Source: Comamonadaceae bacterium (GTDB lineage: Bacteria > Pseudomonadota > Gammaproteobacteria > Burkholderiales > Burkholderiaceae_C). From it: 64,000 nt of DNA. This document shows, one piece after another, positions 51,101 to 59,680 of this stretch (position 1 is the stretch's first letter; each line of letters begins with the position of its first letter). The stretch spans positions 1 to 64,000 of the forward strand of contig CANCLK010000006.1 in assembly GCA_947378785.1 (NCBI GenBank), in the 5' to 3' direction. Position numbers and translations under genes: made by a program. A model generated the notes under the pieces. It was given only the letters and a program-made list of their open reading frames with translations, searched no databases and was not told the origin of the DNA.

Positions 51101-51595
51101 TCAGTCAGGCATCGCTGGTGCGCTGTTCTTGGCAGTGGCAAAGCCGTTTTGTCGCCAAGCTTCAAACACCGTCACGGCCACTGCATTCGATAAGTTCAGA
51201 CTGCGTTGGCCCGACAACATCGGCAGTCGAAGACGCTGCGACGCAGCAAACGTGTCGCGCAATTCAACCTGCAGACCTTGGGTTTCAGACCCGAACACCA
51301 GCCAGTCACCAGCTACAAAACGGGCGTCATAGACGCTGCCGCTGCCGCGCGTGGTCATGGCAAACATGCGCTCTGGCCGCGGTTGCTCGCTGTCTATCAG
51401 CGCCTGCCAGTTGGCGTGACGCAAGACGCGGGTGTACTCGTGGTAATCCAGCCCGGCCCGGCGCATGTGCTTGTCTTCCATGGAGAAGCCCAGTGGTTCA
51501 ACTAGGTGTAGCGTGCAGCCGGTGTTGGCTGCGAGGCGAATAACGTTGCCCGTGTTGGGTGGGATTTCGGGGGCGACAAGAACAATATGAAACAT
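51101..51595 (-). CDS. trmL: tRNA (cytidine/uridine-34 2'-O)-methyltransferase TrmL
   Basis: This 164-residue SPOUT methyltransferase methylates the wobble ribose of tRNA-Leu. The start MFHIVLVAPEIPPNTGNVIRL is the exact family opening; an ATG three codons earlier is possible. SAM-knot motifs are LVFGSETQGL and LPMLSGQRSLNLSNAVAV. Its start lies just after the comF stop on the same strand. Confidence 0.93.
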   Translation of the reverse strand: MFHIVLVAPEIPPNTGNVIRLAANTGCTLHLVEPLGFSMEDKHMRRAGLDYHEYTRVLRHANWQALIDSEQPRPERMFAMTTRGSGSVYDARFVAGDWLVFGSETQGLQVELRDTFAASQRLRLPMLSGQRSLNLSNAVAVTVFEAWRQNGFATAKNSAPAMPD

Positions 51596-51603
51596 GCGCG
51601 CCA

Positions 51604-52347
51604 TTATGTCGGGGCTGTGCGTGTCAACACCACAGCGCTGACGTGTGTCGCCCCGGCCAGTCGCAGAACGCTTGCCGCCATCAGCAGCGAAGCGCCACTC
51701 GTCATCACATCATCTACCAGCACCACACGCCGGCCTTTGAGCTCGGCAGCGCGCAGCGGGTCCACGGCAAATGCGCCCTTCAAGTTGTCCAGTCGCGCAT
51801 GGCGCTTGAGCTCGCTTTGCGGCCGTGTGTGCCGAATGCGCAGCAGCAGCGCGGTGTCGGTAGTGGCTTGGCAAACACTCTGCCGCTGCAATTCACTTGT
51901 CAATTCCCAGGCCTGATTGAAGCCGCGCCACGCCAACCGTTCGGCTGATAGCGGCAGCGGTAGCAGCCAATCGTTGGGTGTCAGTTGACTGAGAAAATCA
52001 CGCACGGCTGGTTGTCGCAAGACTGTGCTGGCCATGAAGGCTGCCCATCCGGTCTGGCTGTCAAACTTGTAGCGTGACACCAACTCTGACCACGGGAAGG
52101 CGTAGGGCAGAGCGGCAAAGCAGGCATCGAGTCCGAAGGGCTCGCGCTGACAGCGGGCGCATTGTGTGTCCTGACGTTCCACAGGCAACTCGAGCGCACA
52201 GGTCCGGCAGCGCCTGCGCACTTGGCCGAAACGCGTCATGCAGGCATGACACACTGGTGCGCTCGGCCAGCTTCGACAAACCGCGCACTGGCTGGGTATG
52301 CGGTTCATGAATAAACCTTGTAGCCTGTGCAGAGCGCTGAAATTCAT
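51604..52347 (-). CDS. comF: ComF-family phosphoribosyltransferase-like protein
   Basis: This 247-residue protein has an N-terminal zinc-ribbon-like region with paired cysteines (CAVCRSW, CHAC, CRTC, CARC; residues about 21-75) and a C-terminal PRT domain with the PRPP loop RRVVLVDDVMTSGASL near residue 210. ComF proteins are needed for DNA uptake in competent bacteria and may act in DNA or nucleotide metabolism elsewhere. ATG 52347 is chosen; a longer frame runs into the divergent gene. The divergent methyltransferase start is only 21 bases away. Confidence 0.9.
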   Translation of the reverse strand: MNFSALHRLQGLFMNRIPSQCAVCRSWPSAPVCHACMTRFGQVRRRCRTCALELPVERQDTQCARCQREPFGLDACFAALPYAFPWSELVSRYKFDSQTGWAAFMASTVLRQPAVRDFLSQLTPNDWLLPLPLSAERLAWRGFNQAWELTSELQRQSVCQATTDTALLLRIRHTRPQSELKRHARLDNLKGAFAVDPLRAAELKGRRVVLVDDVMTSGASLLMAASVLRLAGATHVSAVVLTRTAPT

Positions 52348-52368
52348 CAGGTCAATATACTCGTCCCT

Positions 52369-53289
52369 ATGAGTTCGACCCAACGCCCACCGACACTTGA
52401 TCCACTTGCCGTCGAGCGGTGGCAGCGCATGGCGCCCGGCACCGCGCCTTGGCTGCACGAGGAGGTGGCACAACGCATGTTGGACCGTCTGCAATGGATC
52501 AAGTTGCAGCCTGCCGTTTGGGCGCATTGGGGCGCCGTTCGCGGAGGTCTGCAAGCCCACGCAGCGCTGGTCAAGCGATATTCCCGCGCTCAATGCCATG
52601 TCATTGAAACCTCTCCGCGGCGAAATGCATTGGCCCGTGACGTGCTGGTGCCACGCTTGTGGAAAAGAATATGGCGAGTACTGTCCGGTGGTGGCTCAGC
52701 GATGCGTTTTGATGCGCCTGCGGCAGGCAGTGCCGACATGCTTTGGGCCAACATGGCGTTGCATGAGGCGGCTGATCCCCAAGCGCTGCTGGCAACGTGG
52801 CACCGCATGTTGGCTGTCGATGGTTTCGTCATGTTTTCTTGTCTCGGACCCGATACGGCGCGTGAAGTGCGCGAACTGTACGAAGCGCTGGGCTGGCCGC
52901 CGGCGGGTCATCAGCTCACCGATATGCACGACTGGGGTGACATGCTGGTTCAAACCGGCTTTGCCGAACCCGTGATGGACATGGAGCGCATCACGCTCAC
53001 GTTTGAGACGCCGGCACGGCTGCTGCAAGAGCTGAGAGAGCTTGGGCGAAATTTTCATCCTGAGCGTTTCGGTGCCTTGCGAGGGCGCAAGTGGAAGGCC
53101 GCGCTGGAGCAACTGATCAGCGAGCGTTTGCCGCGCGCAGAGGATGGTCGGCTGTCGCTGACCTTTGAGGTGATTTATGGCCACGCTCTGAAAGCTCGAA
53201 CGAAGATCAAGATGTCAGCACTCAGCGCGGTCTCAGTCGAGGATATGCGAAGCATGTTGCAAAGCCAGCGCGGGATGGTGAAAAAATAA
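52369..53289 (+). CDS. BioC-like methyltransferase with degenerate SAM motif
   Basis: This 306-residue protein resembles BioC/methyltransferase-11 proteins, which methylate malonyl-ACP to start biotin synthesis. DMLWANMALHEAADPQALLATWHRML and MFSCLGPDTAREVRELY are the usual strand 4 and 5 regions. Motif I, normally E/DxGxGxG, reads HWGAVRGGLQAH and lacks the acidic residue and the G-x-G-x-G spacing. No bio gene is nearby. It may be an atypical BioC or a non-catalytic homologue. Confidence 0.72.
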   Translation: MSSTQRPPTLDPLAVERWQRMAPGTAPWLHEEVAQRMLDRLQWIKLQPAVWAHWGAVRGGLQAHAALVKRYSRAQCHVIETSPRRNALARDVLVPRLWKRIWRVLSGGGSAMRFDAPAAGSADMLWANMALHEAADPQALLATWHRMLAVDGFVMFSCLGPDTAREVRELYEALGWPPAGHQLTDMHDWGDMLVQTGFAEPVMDMERITLTFETPARLLQELRELGRNFHPERFGALRGRKWKAALEQLISERLPRAEDGRLSLTFEVIYGHALKARTKIKMSALSAVSVEDMRSMLQSQRGMVKK

Positions 53290-53617
53290 TTTTGAAGGGT
53301 ACAGAGTTGGTTGTCGAGCTGGAAACGGCTGGCTGTACCAAGCGAGCGGAGTTTTTCCGCGACTGAGTTCGGGTCGAACCGAAAGGCGGCAATGGCTCTC
53401 TCATTCGGGCGTCAGGGCAGGGATGTTTGGTGGTGGTGGGCGCTGTTTACCACTCAAACGGCGTCCTCCGCTGGCTCATAAAATTCGTATCGCCATTTGA
53501 GGAATGCAGTGAATTTTCATGAAATTCCTGTCCTCGGATGTTCTATTGAAATAGGGCGGCTTAGCTAACTTTATAATCAGCGAGTTAAATTAGTCCGTAA
53601 TTGAATCCATAAAAGTG
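53290..53617 (+). promoter_or_regulatory. Non-coding leader of the cytochrome oxidase operon
   Basis: This 328-base stretch holds no gene on either strand. A perfect TATAAT (53572-53577) lies about 40 bases before ctaC; TTGAAA (53546-53551) is a possible -35 but the 20-base spacing is too long. A small dyad, GAATTT and AAATTC around TCATG (53511-53527), lies upstream of it and could bind a regulator. Confidence 0.45.
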
Positions 53618-54877
53618 ATGACGATGAACGCAAGCAAAACCACAAGGTCCGGCATGACACACGCAGGGGCGATTTTGGAGTCGGTGAAACAGGCTCCTTT
53701 GGCTGTGTACTGCAAGGCAGCAACTGCAGCCGCCGTACTGGTCTCGGCGGCCTCTTTGAGCGGTGCTGCGCTCGCCAACGTGAAGGACTTGCCCGGCGGT
53801 CCCGGCGTCAATCAGCTCAACCTGCCGATGCCAGCTACCCGTATAGCGGCTGAGCAAATCTGGCTGCACTGGTTCATGATGATCATCTGCACGGTGATTT
53901 TTGTGGCGGTGTTCGGTGTCATGTTCTATTCCATCTGGAAGCACCGCAAGTCGGTCGGCCACAAAGCCGCTAACTTTCACGAGTCCACGGCCGTTGAAAT
54001 CGCTTGGACTGTCATTCCCTTTCTGATCGTCATTGGCATGGCCCTGCCGGCCACCAAGGTGTTGGTGGCCTCCAAAGACACCACCAATGCCGATCTGACC
54101 ATCAAAGCCACTGGCATTCAGTGGAAATGGGGCTACGAGTACATCAATGGCGAAGGCGCCGGTATTGGTTTTGTCTCCACTCTCGACGCCGGCCATCGCC
54201 AGTTGTCTAACGATGGCGGCCCTAAAAAGGGCGAGGAAATTGACAACTACTTGCTCAAGGTGGACAACCCTCTGGTCGTTCCCGTCAATCAGAAAATTCG
54301 CATCATCACTACCGCCAACGACGTCGTACACGCTTTCGCGGTGCCGGCTTTTGGCATCAAGCAAGATGCGATCCCGGGCTTTGTCCGTGACACTTGGTTC
54401 CGCGCTGAAAAAACCGGAGACTTTTACGGCCAGTGCCAAGAACTTTGCGGTAAAGAGCACGCCTACATGCCGATCCATGTCAAGGTGGTTTCTGCCGAAG
54501 ATTACACGCTGTGGGTCGGTGGCAAGCTGAAGGAAATTGCTGCTAAAGCTGATGATCCAACGAAAGTCTGGACCCTGACCGATCTGATCGCACGTGGCGA
54601 AAAAGTCTACGCAGCCAATTGCGCGGCCTGCCACCAGGCCAACGGCAAGGGTGCCGGTCCGATCAAACCGCTCGACGGCTCAGCCATCGTGATGGATAAA
54701 GATCACCTCAAGCAGATCAATATTCTGCTCAACGGTGTGAACAATGGTGCTATGCCGTCGTGGAAAGCGCTCAGCGACACAGAGCTCGCCGCTGTGGCGA
54801 CGTACACCAAAAACAGCTGGTCAAACAAGACCGGTCAGCTGGTGCAGCCCGCAGAGTTCGTGGCAGCCCGAAAATAA
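53618..54877 (+). CDS. ctaC: Cytochrome c oxidase subunit II with fused cytochrome c domain
   Basis: This 419-residue subunit receives electrons at the CuA centre. It has a leader to about residue 54, two transmembrane helices (82-107 and 128-150), and CuA ligands H238, C273, C277, H281 and M284 (YGQCQELCGKEHAYMPIH). A C-terminal heme c domain has CAACH (C335-H339) and distal Met in GAMPSW, as in caa3-type oxidases. Several ATG/GTG starts cluster at 53615-53624; 53618 is adopted. It leads the cta operon. Confidence 0.95.
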   Translation: MTMNASKTTRSGMTHAGAILESVKQAPLAVYCKAATAAAVLVSAASLSGAALANVKDLPGGPGVNQLNLPMPATRIAAEQIWLHWFMMIICTVIFVAVFGVMFYSIWKHRKSVGHKAANFHESTAVEIAWTVIPFLIVIGMALPATKVLVASKDTTNADLTIKATGIQWKWGYEYINGEGAGIGFVSTLDAGHRQLSNDGGPKKGEEIDNYLLKVDNPLVVPVNQKIRIITTANDVVHAFAVPAFGIKQDAIPGFVRDTWFRAEKTGDFYGQCQELCGKEHAYMPIHVKVVSAEDYTLWVGGKLKEIAAKADDPTKVWTLTDLIARGEKVYAANCAACHQANGKGAGPIKPLDGSAIVMDKDHLKQINILLNGVNNGAMPSWKALSDTELAAVATYTKNSWSNKTGQLVQPAEFVAARK

Positions 54878-54951
54878 TCAGTTATCCGCTCTCAATCATC
54901 AGTAGCCGGGTCATCCGGCTCATGCCAAGTTAAGCTATCAAAGGAAGTCAG

Positions 54952-56568
54952 ATGAGTGCAGTTCTAGACCATCACGATCATGCTCATGACCATGAGCATC
55001 ACGCCCCTACGGGTTGGCGCCGCTGGGTCTTTGCGACCAACCATAAGGACATCGGGACGCTGTATCTGTTGTTCGCTTTCACGATGTTGATGGTCGGCGG
55101 ATTGCTGGCCATGGCCATCCGTGCTGAGTTGTACCAGCCGGGTCTGCAATTGGTGAACCCGGAATTGTTCAACCAGCTCACCACCATGCACGGCCTGATC
55201 ATGGTGTTCGGTGCCATCATGCCGGCCTTCGTTGGTTTTGCAAACTGGATGATCCCGTTGCAAATCGGCGCTGGCGACATGGCTTTTGCCCGCATGAACA
55301 ATTTCAGCTTCTGGCTGATGATTCCCGCTGGTGCAACGCTGATGCTGTCCTTTTTCATGCCAGGCGGTGCTCCCGCCGCTGGTTGGACACTGTACGCACC
55401 GCTGACCCTGCAGATGGGCCCCTCCATGGACGCCGGCATTTTTGCCATGCACCTGCTGGGCGCGTCGTCCATCATGGGCTCGATCAACATCATCGTCACC
55501 ATCCTGAACATGCGCGCGCCTGGCATGACACTGATGAAGATGCCGATGTTTTGCTGGACATGGCTCATCACTGCCTACCTGCTGATTGCTGTCATGCCCG
55601 TGTTGGCTGGCGCCATCACCATGACGCTGACCGATCGCCATTTCGGCACCAGCTTCTTTAACCCTGCTGGTGGCGGTGACCCGGTGATGTACCAGCATAT
55701 TTTCTGGTTCTTCGGTCATCCCGAGGTGTACATCATGATCTTGCCGGCCTTCGGCATCGTCAGTCATATCATTCCGGCTTTCTCGCGCAAGCGCTTGTTT
55801 GGCTACGCCTCGATGGTCTATGCCACGGGCTCGATCGCTATCCTGAGCTTTGTCGTCTGGGCGCACCATATGTTCACCACCGGCATGCCGGTGACGGGCC
55901 AACTGTTCTTCATGTACTCGACCATGTTGATCGCCATCCCCACAGGCGTGAAGGTGTTCAACTGGATCGCCACCATGTGGAAGGGTTCCATGACTTTTGA
56001 AACGCCAATGCTGTTTGCGGTTGGCTTTCTGTTCGTCTTCACCATGGGCGGCTTCACCGGTCTCATCCTCTCAGTCGCTCCGATCGACATCCAACTGCAA
56101 GACACTTACTACGTGGTGGCTCACTTCCATTACGTGCTGGTAGCGGGTTCTCTGTACGCCATGTTTGCCGGCTTCTACTACTGGTGTCCTAAGTGGACTG
56201 GCGTGATGTACAACGAGTCCCGCGGCAAGATCCACTTCTGGTGGTCGCTGATTTCTTTCAACGTCACGTTTTTCCCGATGCACTTCTTGGGTCTGGCAGG
56301 GATGCCACGGCGCTACGCTGACTATCCAATGCAGTTCGCCGACTTCAATGCCTTGGCCAGTATTGGTGGTTTGTTCTTCGGTTTGGCACAGGTTTATTTC
56401 TTCTTCTTCGTTGCATTGCCCGCCATGCGCGGCATCGGCCCCAAAGCCGAGGCCAGCCCTTGGGAAGGTGCTGAGGGCCTCGAGTGGGAAGTGCCTTCGC
56501 CAGCACCCTTCCATACCTTCGAGAACCCGCCCAAACTGAATGCTGCTGCCAACAAGGTGATTGGCTGA
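54952..56568 (+). CDS. ctaD: Cytochrome c oxidase subunit I
   Basis: This 538-residue heme a/a3-CuB subunit has twelve predicted helices. The low-spin heme His is in TMHGLIMVFGAIMP, CuB/Tyr in WFFGHPEVYIMILPAFG, the CuB His pair in WAHHMFTTG and heme a3/a His in VVAHFHYVLVAGS. Proton-channel residues typical of A-type oxidases (GHPEVY) are present. The N-terminus is unusually His-rich (DHHDHAHDHEHH), a feature seen in related beta-proteobacterial proteins. Confidence 0.97.
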   Translation: MSAVLDHHDHAHDHEHHAPTGWRRWVFATNHKDIGTLYLLFAFTMLMVGGLLAMAIRAELYQPGLQLVNPELFNQLTTMHGLIMVFGAIMPAFVGFANWMIPLQIGAGDMAFARMNNFSFWLMIPAGATLMLSFFMPGGAPAAGWTLYAPLTLQMGPSMDAGIFAMHLLGASSIMGSINIIVTILNMRAPGMTLMKMPMFCWTWLITAYLLIAVMPVLAGAITMTLTDRHFGTSFFNPAGGGDPVMYQHIFWFFGHPEVYIMILPAFGIVSHIIPAFSRKRLFGYASMVYATGSIAILSFVVWAHHMFTTGMPVTGQLFFMYSTMLIAIPTGVKVFNWIATMWKGSMTFETPMLFAVGFLFVFTMGGFTGLILSVAPIDIQLQDTYYVVAHFHYVLVAGSLYAMFAGFYYWCPKWTGVMYNESRGKIHFWWSLISFNVTFFPMHFLGLAGMPRRYADYPMQFADFNALASIGGLFFGLAQVYFFFFVALPAMRGIGPKAEASPWEGAEGLEWEVPSPAPFHTFENPPKLNAAANKVIG

Positions 56569-56596
56569 TTGCCGATCATTCATTCGTAAAGACGAC

Positions 56597-56710
56597 ATGA
56601 CACCTGAACAAAAAAAGAGCAACCGCCGTCTGGGTTTTATCCTGGCGACGGTCGCATTCGTGTTTTTCGTCGGTTTCGTGGCACGCTCAATTTTGCTTAG
56701 CCGCGGTTGA
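56597..56710 (+). CDS. 37-residue cytochrome oxidase small assembly protein
   Basis: A single-helix protein: basic N-terminus (MTPEQKKSNRRLG) followed by a helix FILATVAFVFFVGFVARSIL and a short RG tail. It sits between ctaD and ctaG with tight spacing, the position of the 'cytochrome oxidase small assembly protein' gene in Burkholderiales. The codons are clean and there is no alternative frame. It probably helps assemble subunit I or Cu delivery. Confidence 0.75.
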   Translation: MTPEQKKSNRRLGFILATVAFVFFVGFVARSILLSRG

Positions 56711-56721
56711 ACTCGAAAGCT

Positions 56722-57354
56722 ATGGCAAACACGCGCGAAAACTCGAAAATGTTGGGCAAACTGGGCGTCATCGTGCTGGGCATGTTCGCTTTCGGTTATG
56801 CGCTGGTGCCGCTTTACAAAGCCATTTGCGAGATGACCGGTATCAATGTTCTGGCGCTGAGCGTCAAGCAAATTCCCGGTGCTTCGTCTTCACAAGCTGC
56901 AAACACACAGGTCGACAAGACGCGCAGCATCACGGTCGAGTTTGACGCTAATTCGCGTGGGCCTTGGCATTTCAAGCCTGCTATGCGCAGCTTGCAGGTG
57001 CACCCAGGCGAACTCACGACCGTCATGTACGAGTTTCAAAACGTCCAAGACCGTGTCATGTCAGCCCAAGCTATTCCGAGCTACGCTCCACGGCAGTCTG
57101 CAGCGCATTTCAACAAGCTGGAGTGTTTTTGCTTCAACCAGTACACACTGGCGCCCGGGGAGAAAAAAGAATGGCCTGTGGCTTTTGTCATTGACAACAA
57201 GTTGCCCAAGGATGTCACCACGATCACGCTGTCTTACACCTTCTTTGAAGTGGGTGGCAGAACACCGGCGGCACCCCCGGGCTTCCAAGATAAATCAGCC
57301 TTGAAGCCGGTCGCAGCTGCGACTGTCATCAAGCCGGAGGTCGTCGGTCTATGA
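56722..57354 (+). CDS. ctaG: Cytochrome c oxidase assembly protein CtaG (Cox11)
   Basis: This 210-residue CuB-delivery factor has one N-terminal membrane helix (VIVLGMFAFGYALVPLYKAIC) with the conserved YALVPLYxxIC motif and a periplasmic Ig-like domain. The Cu-binding Cys pair is in LECFCFNQ, and the C-terminal phrase TTITLSYTFFEV is typical. ATG 56722 is preferred; a TTG at 56707 would overlap the small gene. It overlaps the next gene by four bases. Confidence 0.95.
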   Translation: MANTRENSKMLGKLGVIVLGMFAFGYALVPLYKAICEMTGINVLALSVKQIPGASSSQAANTQVDKTRSITVEFDANSRGPWHFKPAMRSLQVHPGELTTVMYEFQNVQDRVMSAQAIPSYAPRQSAAHFNKLECFCFNQYTLAPGEKKEWPVAFVIDNKLPKDVTTITLSYTFFEVGGRTPAAPPGFQDKSALKPVAAATVIKPEVVGL

Positions 57355-57554
57355 GTGCCCGTTCAACTGCGTTAACGATTTTGCACACAGTCAAGGCTGT
57401 GGCGTGGTCTTTCATTGGTTTGCGCGGCAGCAAAGACTCCGAACAAAATGCCAAGAAGCTGAATCCCCTGCACATCATTGCGGTCGCTCTGGTGTTTATA
57501 TTTTTGTTTGTGGGTGCTTTGGTCTTGCTTGTGAATTGGGTGGTGCCGACGTAG
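57351..57554 (+). CDS. DUF2970 membrane protein
   Basis: A 67-residue protein with one C-terminal membrane helix (IIAVALVFIFLFVGALVLLVNWVV). The N-terminal TVKAVAWSFIGLRGSKDSEQ is the DUF2970 signature. It is a regular member of beta-proteobacterial oxidase operons with no proven role. It is coupled to ctaG by ATGA and is followed by a hairpin. Confidence 0.87.
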   Translation: MSARSTALTILHTVKAVAWSFIGLRGSKDSEQNAKKLNPLHIIAVALVFIFLFVGALVLLVNWVVPT

Positions 57555-57582
57555 GCTAGGTTCAGCGTTATCAAAGACAAAA

Positions 57583-57620
57583 GTGCCCCCCTGACAAACA
57601 GTTGTGGGGCACAAGATTTT
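57583..57620 (+). terminator. Terminator-like hairpin between DUF2970 and ctaE
   Basis: GTGCCCC (57583-57589) pairs with GGGGCAC (57606-57612) and is followed by AAGATTTTT. It may attenuate transcription into ctaE and so set subunit III below subunits I and II. Confidence 0.65.
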
Positions 57621-57659
57621 TCGAAAATTATAGAATTTAGAGAGAACAGAGGAATAGAG

Positions 57660-58541
57660 ATGTCTTCAGCAACACACGGGTCAACCCCTTATTATTTCGT
57701 GCCGGGTCCCTCCCGTCATCCTGCCATGGCTGCCTTGGGCCTGTTTTTCGTGATCCTGGGTGCAGGCCAGTGGATCAACGGCGTCGGCTGGGGTGCTTAT
57801 TCGCTAACCTTGGGCATGATCCTATTTCTCGGCGTGTTGTTCCAGTGGTTCAGCCAAGCCGTGGGTGAAAGCGAAGGCGGCAGCTACGGTCGGAAGATTG
57901 ACATGTCGTTCCGCTGGAGCATGAGCTGGTTTATCTTTTCGGAAGTGATGTTTTTCGGTGCCTTTTTCACCGCACTCTGGTGGGCTCGTTCGCACTCCAT
58001 CCCTGCACTGGGTAGCTTGGAAAATGCGCTGCTATGGCCTGACTTCAAAGCCGTCTGGCCGAGCATGGCCGCCGGCATGACGGCTTCGCCCGCCGGCATT
58101 ATTGAGCCCTTCAGCACCGTTGGCCCCTTCTGGTTGCCAACGATCAACACAGCCTTGTTGCTCAGCTCCGGTGTGACGCTGACCATTGCCCACCATGCCT
58201 TGCGTGATGGGAACCGTGCACGCACTCTTGGCTTTATGTGGGTCACAGTGTTTCTGGGTCTTCTATTCTTGTTCGTGCAGGGCTATGAGTACGCCCATCT
58301 TTACAGCGACTTGAATCTCAAGATGTCCTCCGGTATCTATGGATCAACTTTTTATCTGCTGACGGGCTTTCACGGTTTTCACGTGTTCGTTGGCATGCTG
58401 ATGTTGTTGTTCATCACTTTGCGTCTAGGCAAGGGCCATTTCACTGCTGAGCGTCACTTTGGATTTGAGGGCGCAGCCTGGTACTGGCACTTTGTCGACG
58501 TCGTCTGGCTGGGTCTTTACATTCTGGTTTACTGGCTCTGA
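57660..58541 (+). CDS. ctaE: Cytochrome c oxidase subunit III
   Basis: This 293-residue subunit has seven predicted helices. Characteristic segments are FRWSMSWFIFSEVMFFGAFF, TINTALLLSSGVTLTIAHHAL, GFHGFHVFVGMLMLLF and WYWHFVDVVWLGLYILVYWL. The conserved Glu in the SEVMFF region lines the lipid/oxygen path. It comes after a hairpin and ends before a strong bidirectional terminator. Confidence 0.96.
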   Translation: MSSATHGSTPYYFVPGPSRHPAMAALGLFFVILGAGQWINGVGWGAYSLTLGMILFLGVLFQWFSQAVGESEGGSYGRKIDMSFRWSMSWFIFSEVMFFGAFFTALWWARSHSIPALGSLENALLWPDFKAVWPSMAAGMTASPAGIIEPFSTVGPFWLPTINTALLLSSGVTLTIAHHALRDGNRARTLGFMWVTVFLGLLFLFVQGYEYAHLYSDLNLKMSSGIYGSTFYLLTGFHGFHVFVGMLMLLFITLRLGKGHFTAERHFGFEGAAWYWHFVDVVWLGLYILVYWL

Positions 58542-58605
58542 GTTGTTGCCGGCGAGACGCTGCATCGCAGCGTCATCGCTGTTTAGCCTACAAACAGAAC
58601 CTCAT

Positions 58606-58635
58606 AAAAAAGGCCGCACTGATGCGGCCTTTTTT
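58606..58635. terminator. Bidirectional terminator between ctaE and DUF2909 gene
   Basis: AAAAAAGGCCGCA and its exact complement enclose the loop CTGA, giving an A-run and a T-run on both strands between two convergent genes. Confidence 0.9.
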
Positions 58636-58672
58636 ATGCCCGCGGTGCTGCGGTGGGTCGCTGGCTCTTCAT

Positions 58673-58894
58673 TCATCGACCCGTTGGCAGTCCTGTCGGT
58701 TGAATGTAGCCAAGCTTCCATGCCAGCAAGATGCAGACAAACAGAAGAATCGACAATCCGACGCGAATGGCAAGGGCGCGAGCCATATGATTTGTCTTGG
58801 CTTTACCGCCAGTACCGTCCTTCATCATGAAGTAAAGGGCGAAAGCCAAGCTGCCCAAAATAGCGACAAAAGCGAAAGCAATGAGATAAGACAT
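58673..58894 (-). CDS. Twin transmembrane protein, DUF2909 family
   Basis: A 73-residue protein with two membrane helices (about 3-23 and 49-68) joined by the basic loop MMKDGTGGKAKTNHMARALAIR. The pattern is DUF2909, which is common beside SURF1 in oxidase clusters. Its ATG directly abuts the ATG of the divergent SURF1 gene (CAT|ATG at 58892-58897), leaving no leader for either if both starts are right. Confidence 0.85.
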   Translation of the reverse strand: MSYLIAFAFVAILGSLAFALYFMMKDGTGGKAKTNHMARALAIRVGLSILLFVCILLAWKLGYIQPTGLPTGR

Positions 58895-59671
58895 ATGGAT
58901 GATTATCCGTCTATGAGAGCATCCGCACATTCGGGCCGATTCTGGGTCGTCACAGTGGCCGCGCTGCTGACGGTGGCACTGACCTTTTCGCTAGGTCAGT
59001 GGCAGCTTGGACGCGCTGCCCAAAAGCAAGCCTTGCAAGCTTCGCTCGACCAGAAAAAGGAATTGCCGCCATTGGGCCATGCTGAGTTGCTGGCAAGCCG
59101 AGAAAAGATCACGACTGAGTTAGTGGACAGGCAAATAGAGCTGACGGGTCGTTGGTTGAACGAACAGACGGTGTACCTTGACAACCGCCCGATGAATGCC
59201 AAGCCGGGTTTTTGGGTGATGACGCCTTTGCTGTTAACGGGGTCAGACAAGGCCGTGCTGGTTCAGCGTGGCTGGATTTCGCGTAATTTCAAAGACCGTA
59301 ACGCTCTGGCTCAAATCGAAACACCTAGCCAAACCGTCACGTTGTTAGGACGAATGGCCCCCGCGCCAGCCAAACTATATGCTTTCAAAGGGGCTGACAG
59401 CGGCCGCATCCGGCAAAATCTCGACATCCCAACTTTCGCTGCTGAAACCGGCTTGCCGTTGATCTCTGCGCTTGTGATTCAAATTGATCCCGCCAGCGAA
59501 GGGTTGCAGCGCGAATGGGCTGCGCCCAACACCGGGGTGGATAAACACTATGGTTATGCTGTGCAGTGGTTCGGACTTTGCGCCTTGGTGCTAGGTTTGT
59601 ACGTCTGGTTCCAGCTGATAGCGCCGTACCGTCAACGTCGGTCGGTGCCCCAATTTAATAACAAAGTCTGA
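58895..59671 (+). CDS. SURF1-family cytochrome oxidase assembly protein
   Basis: This 258-residue protein helps insert heme a into subunit I. It has two membrane helices flanking a large periplasmic domain: residues about 15-37 and 228-248. Family marks are LGQWQLGRAAQK, LDNRPMNAKPGFWVMTPL, VQRGWISRNF and the C-terminal NTGVDKHYGYAVQWFGLCAL. An alternative start at 58913 would give a short leader gap from the divergent gene. Confidence 0.92.
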   Translation: MDDYPSMRASAHSGRFWVVTVAALLTVALTFSLGQWQLGRAAQKQALQASLDQKKELPPLGHAELLASREKITTELVDRQIELTGRWLNEQTVYLDNRPMNAKPGFWVMTPLLLTGSDKAVLVQRGWISRNFKDRNALAQIETPSQTVTLLGRMAPAPAKLYAFKGADSGRIRQNLDIPTFAAETGLPLISALVIQIDPASEGLQREWAAPNTGVDKHYGYAVQWFGLCALVLGLYVWFQLIAPYRQRRSVPQFNNKV

Positions 59672-59680
59672 AGATTCACC

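Noticed and set aside
53585-54634. Antisense frame of about 350 codons opposite ctaC
   Set aside because: It mirrors the well-defined CuA subunit and shows no motif of its own.
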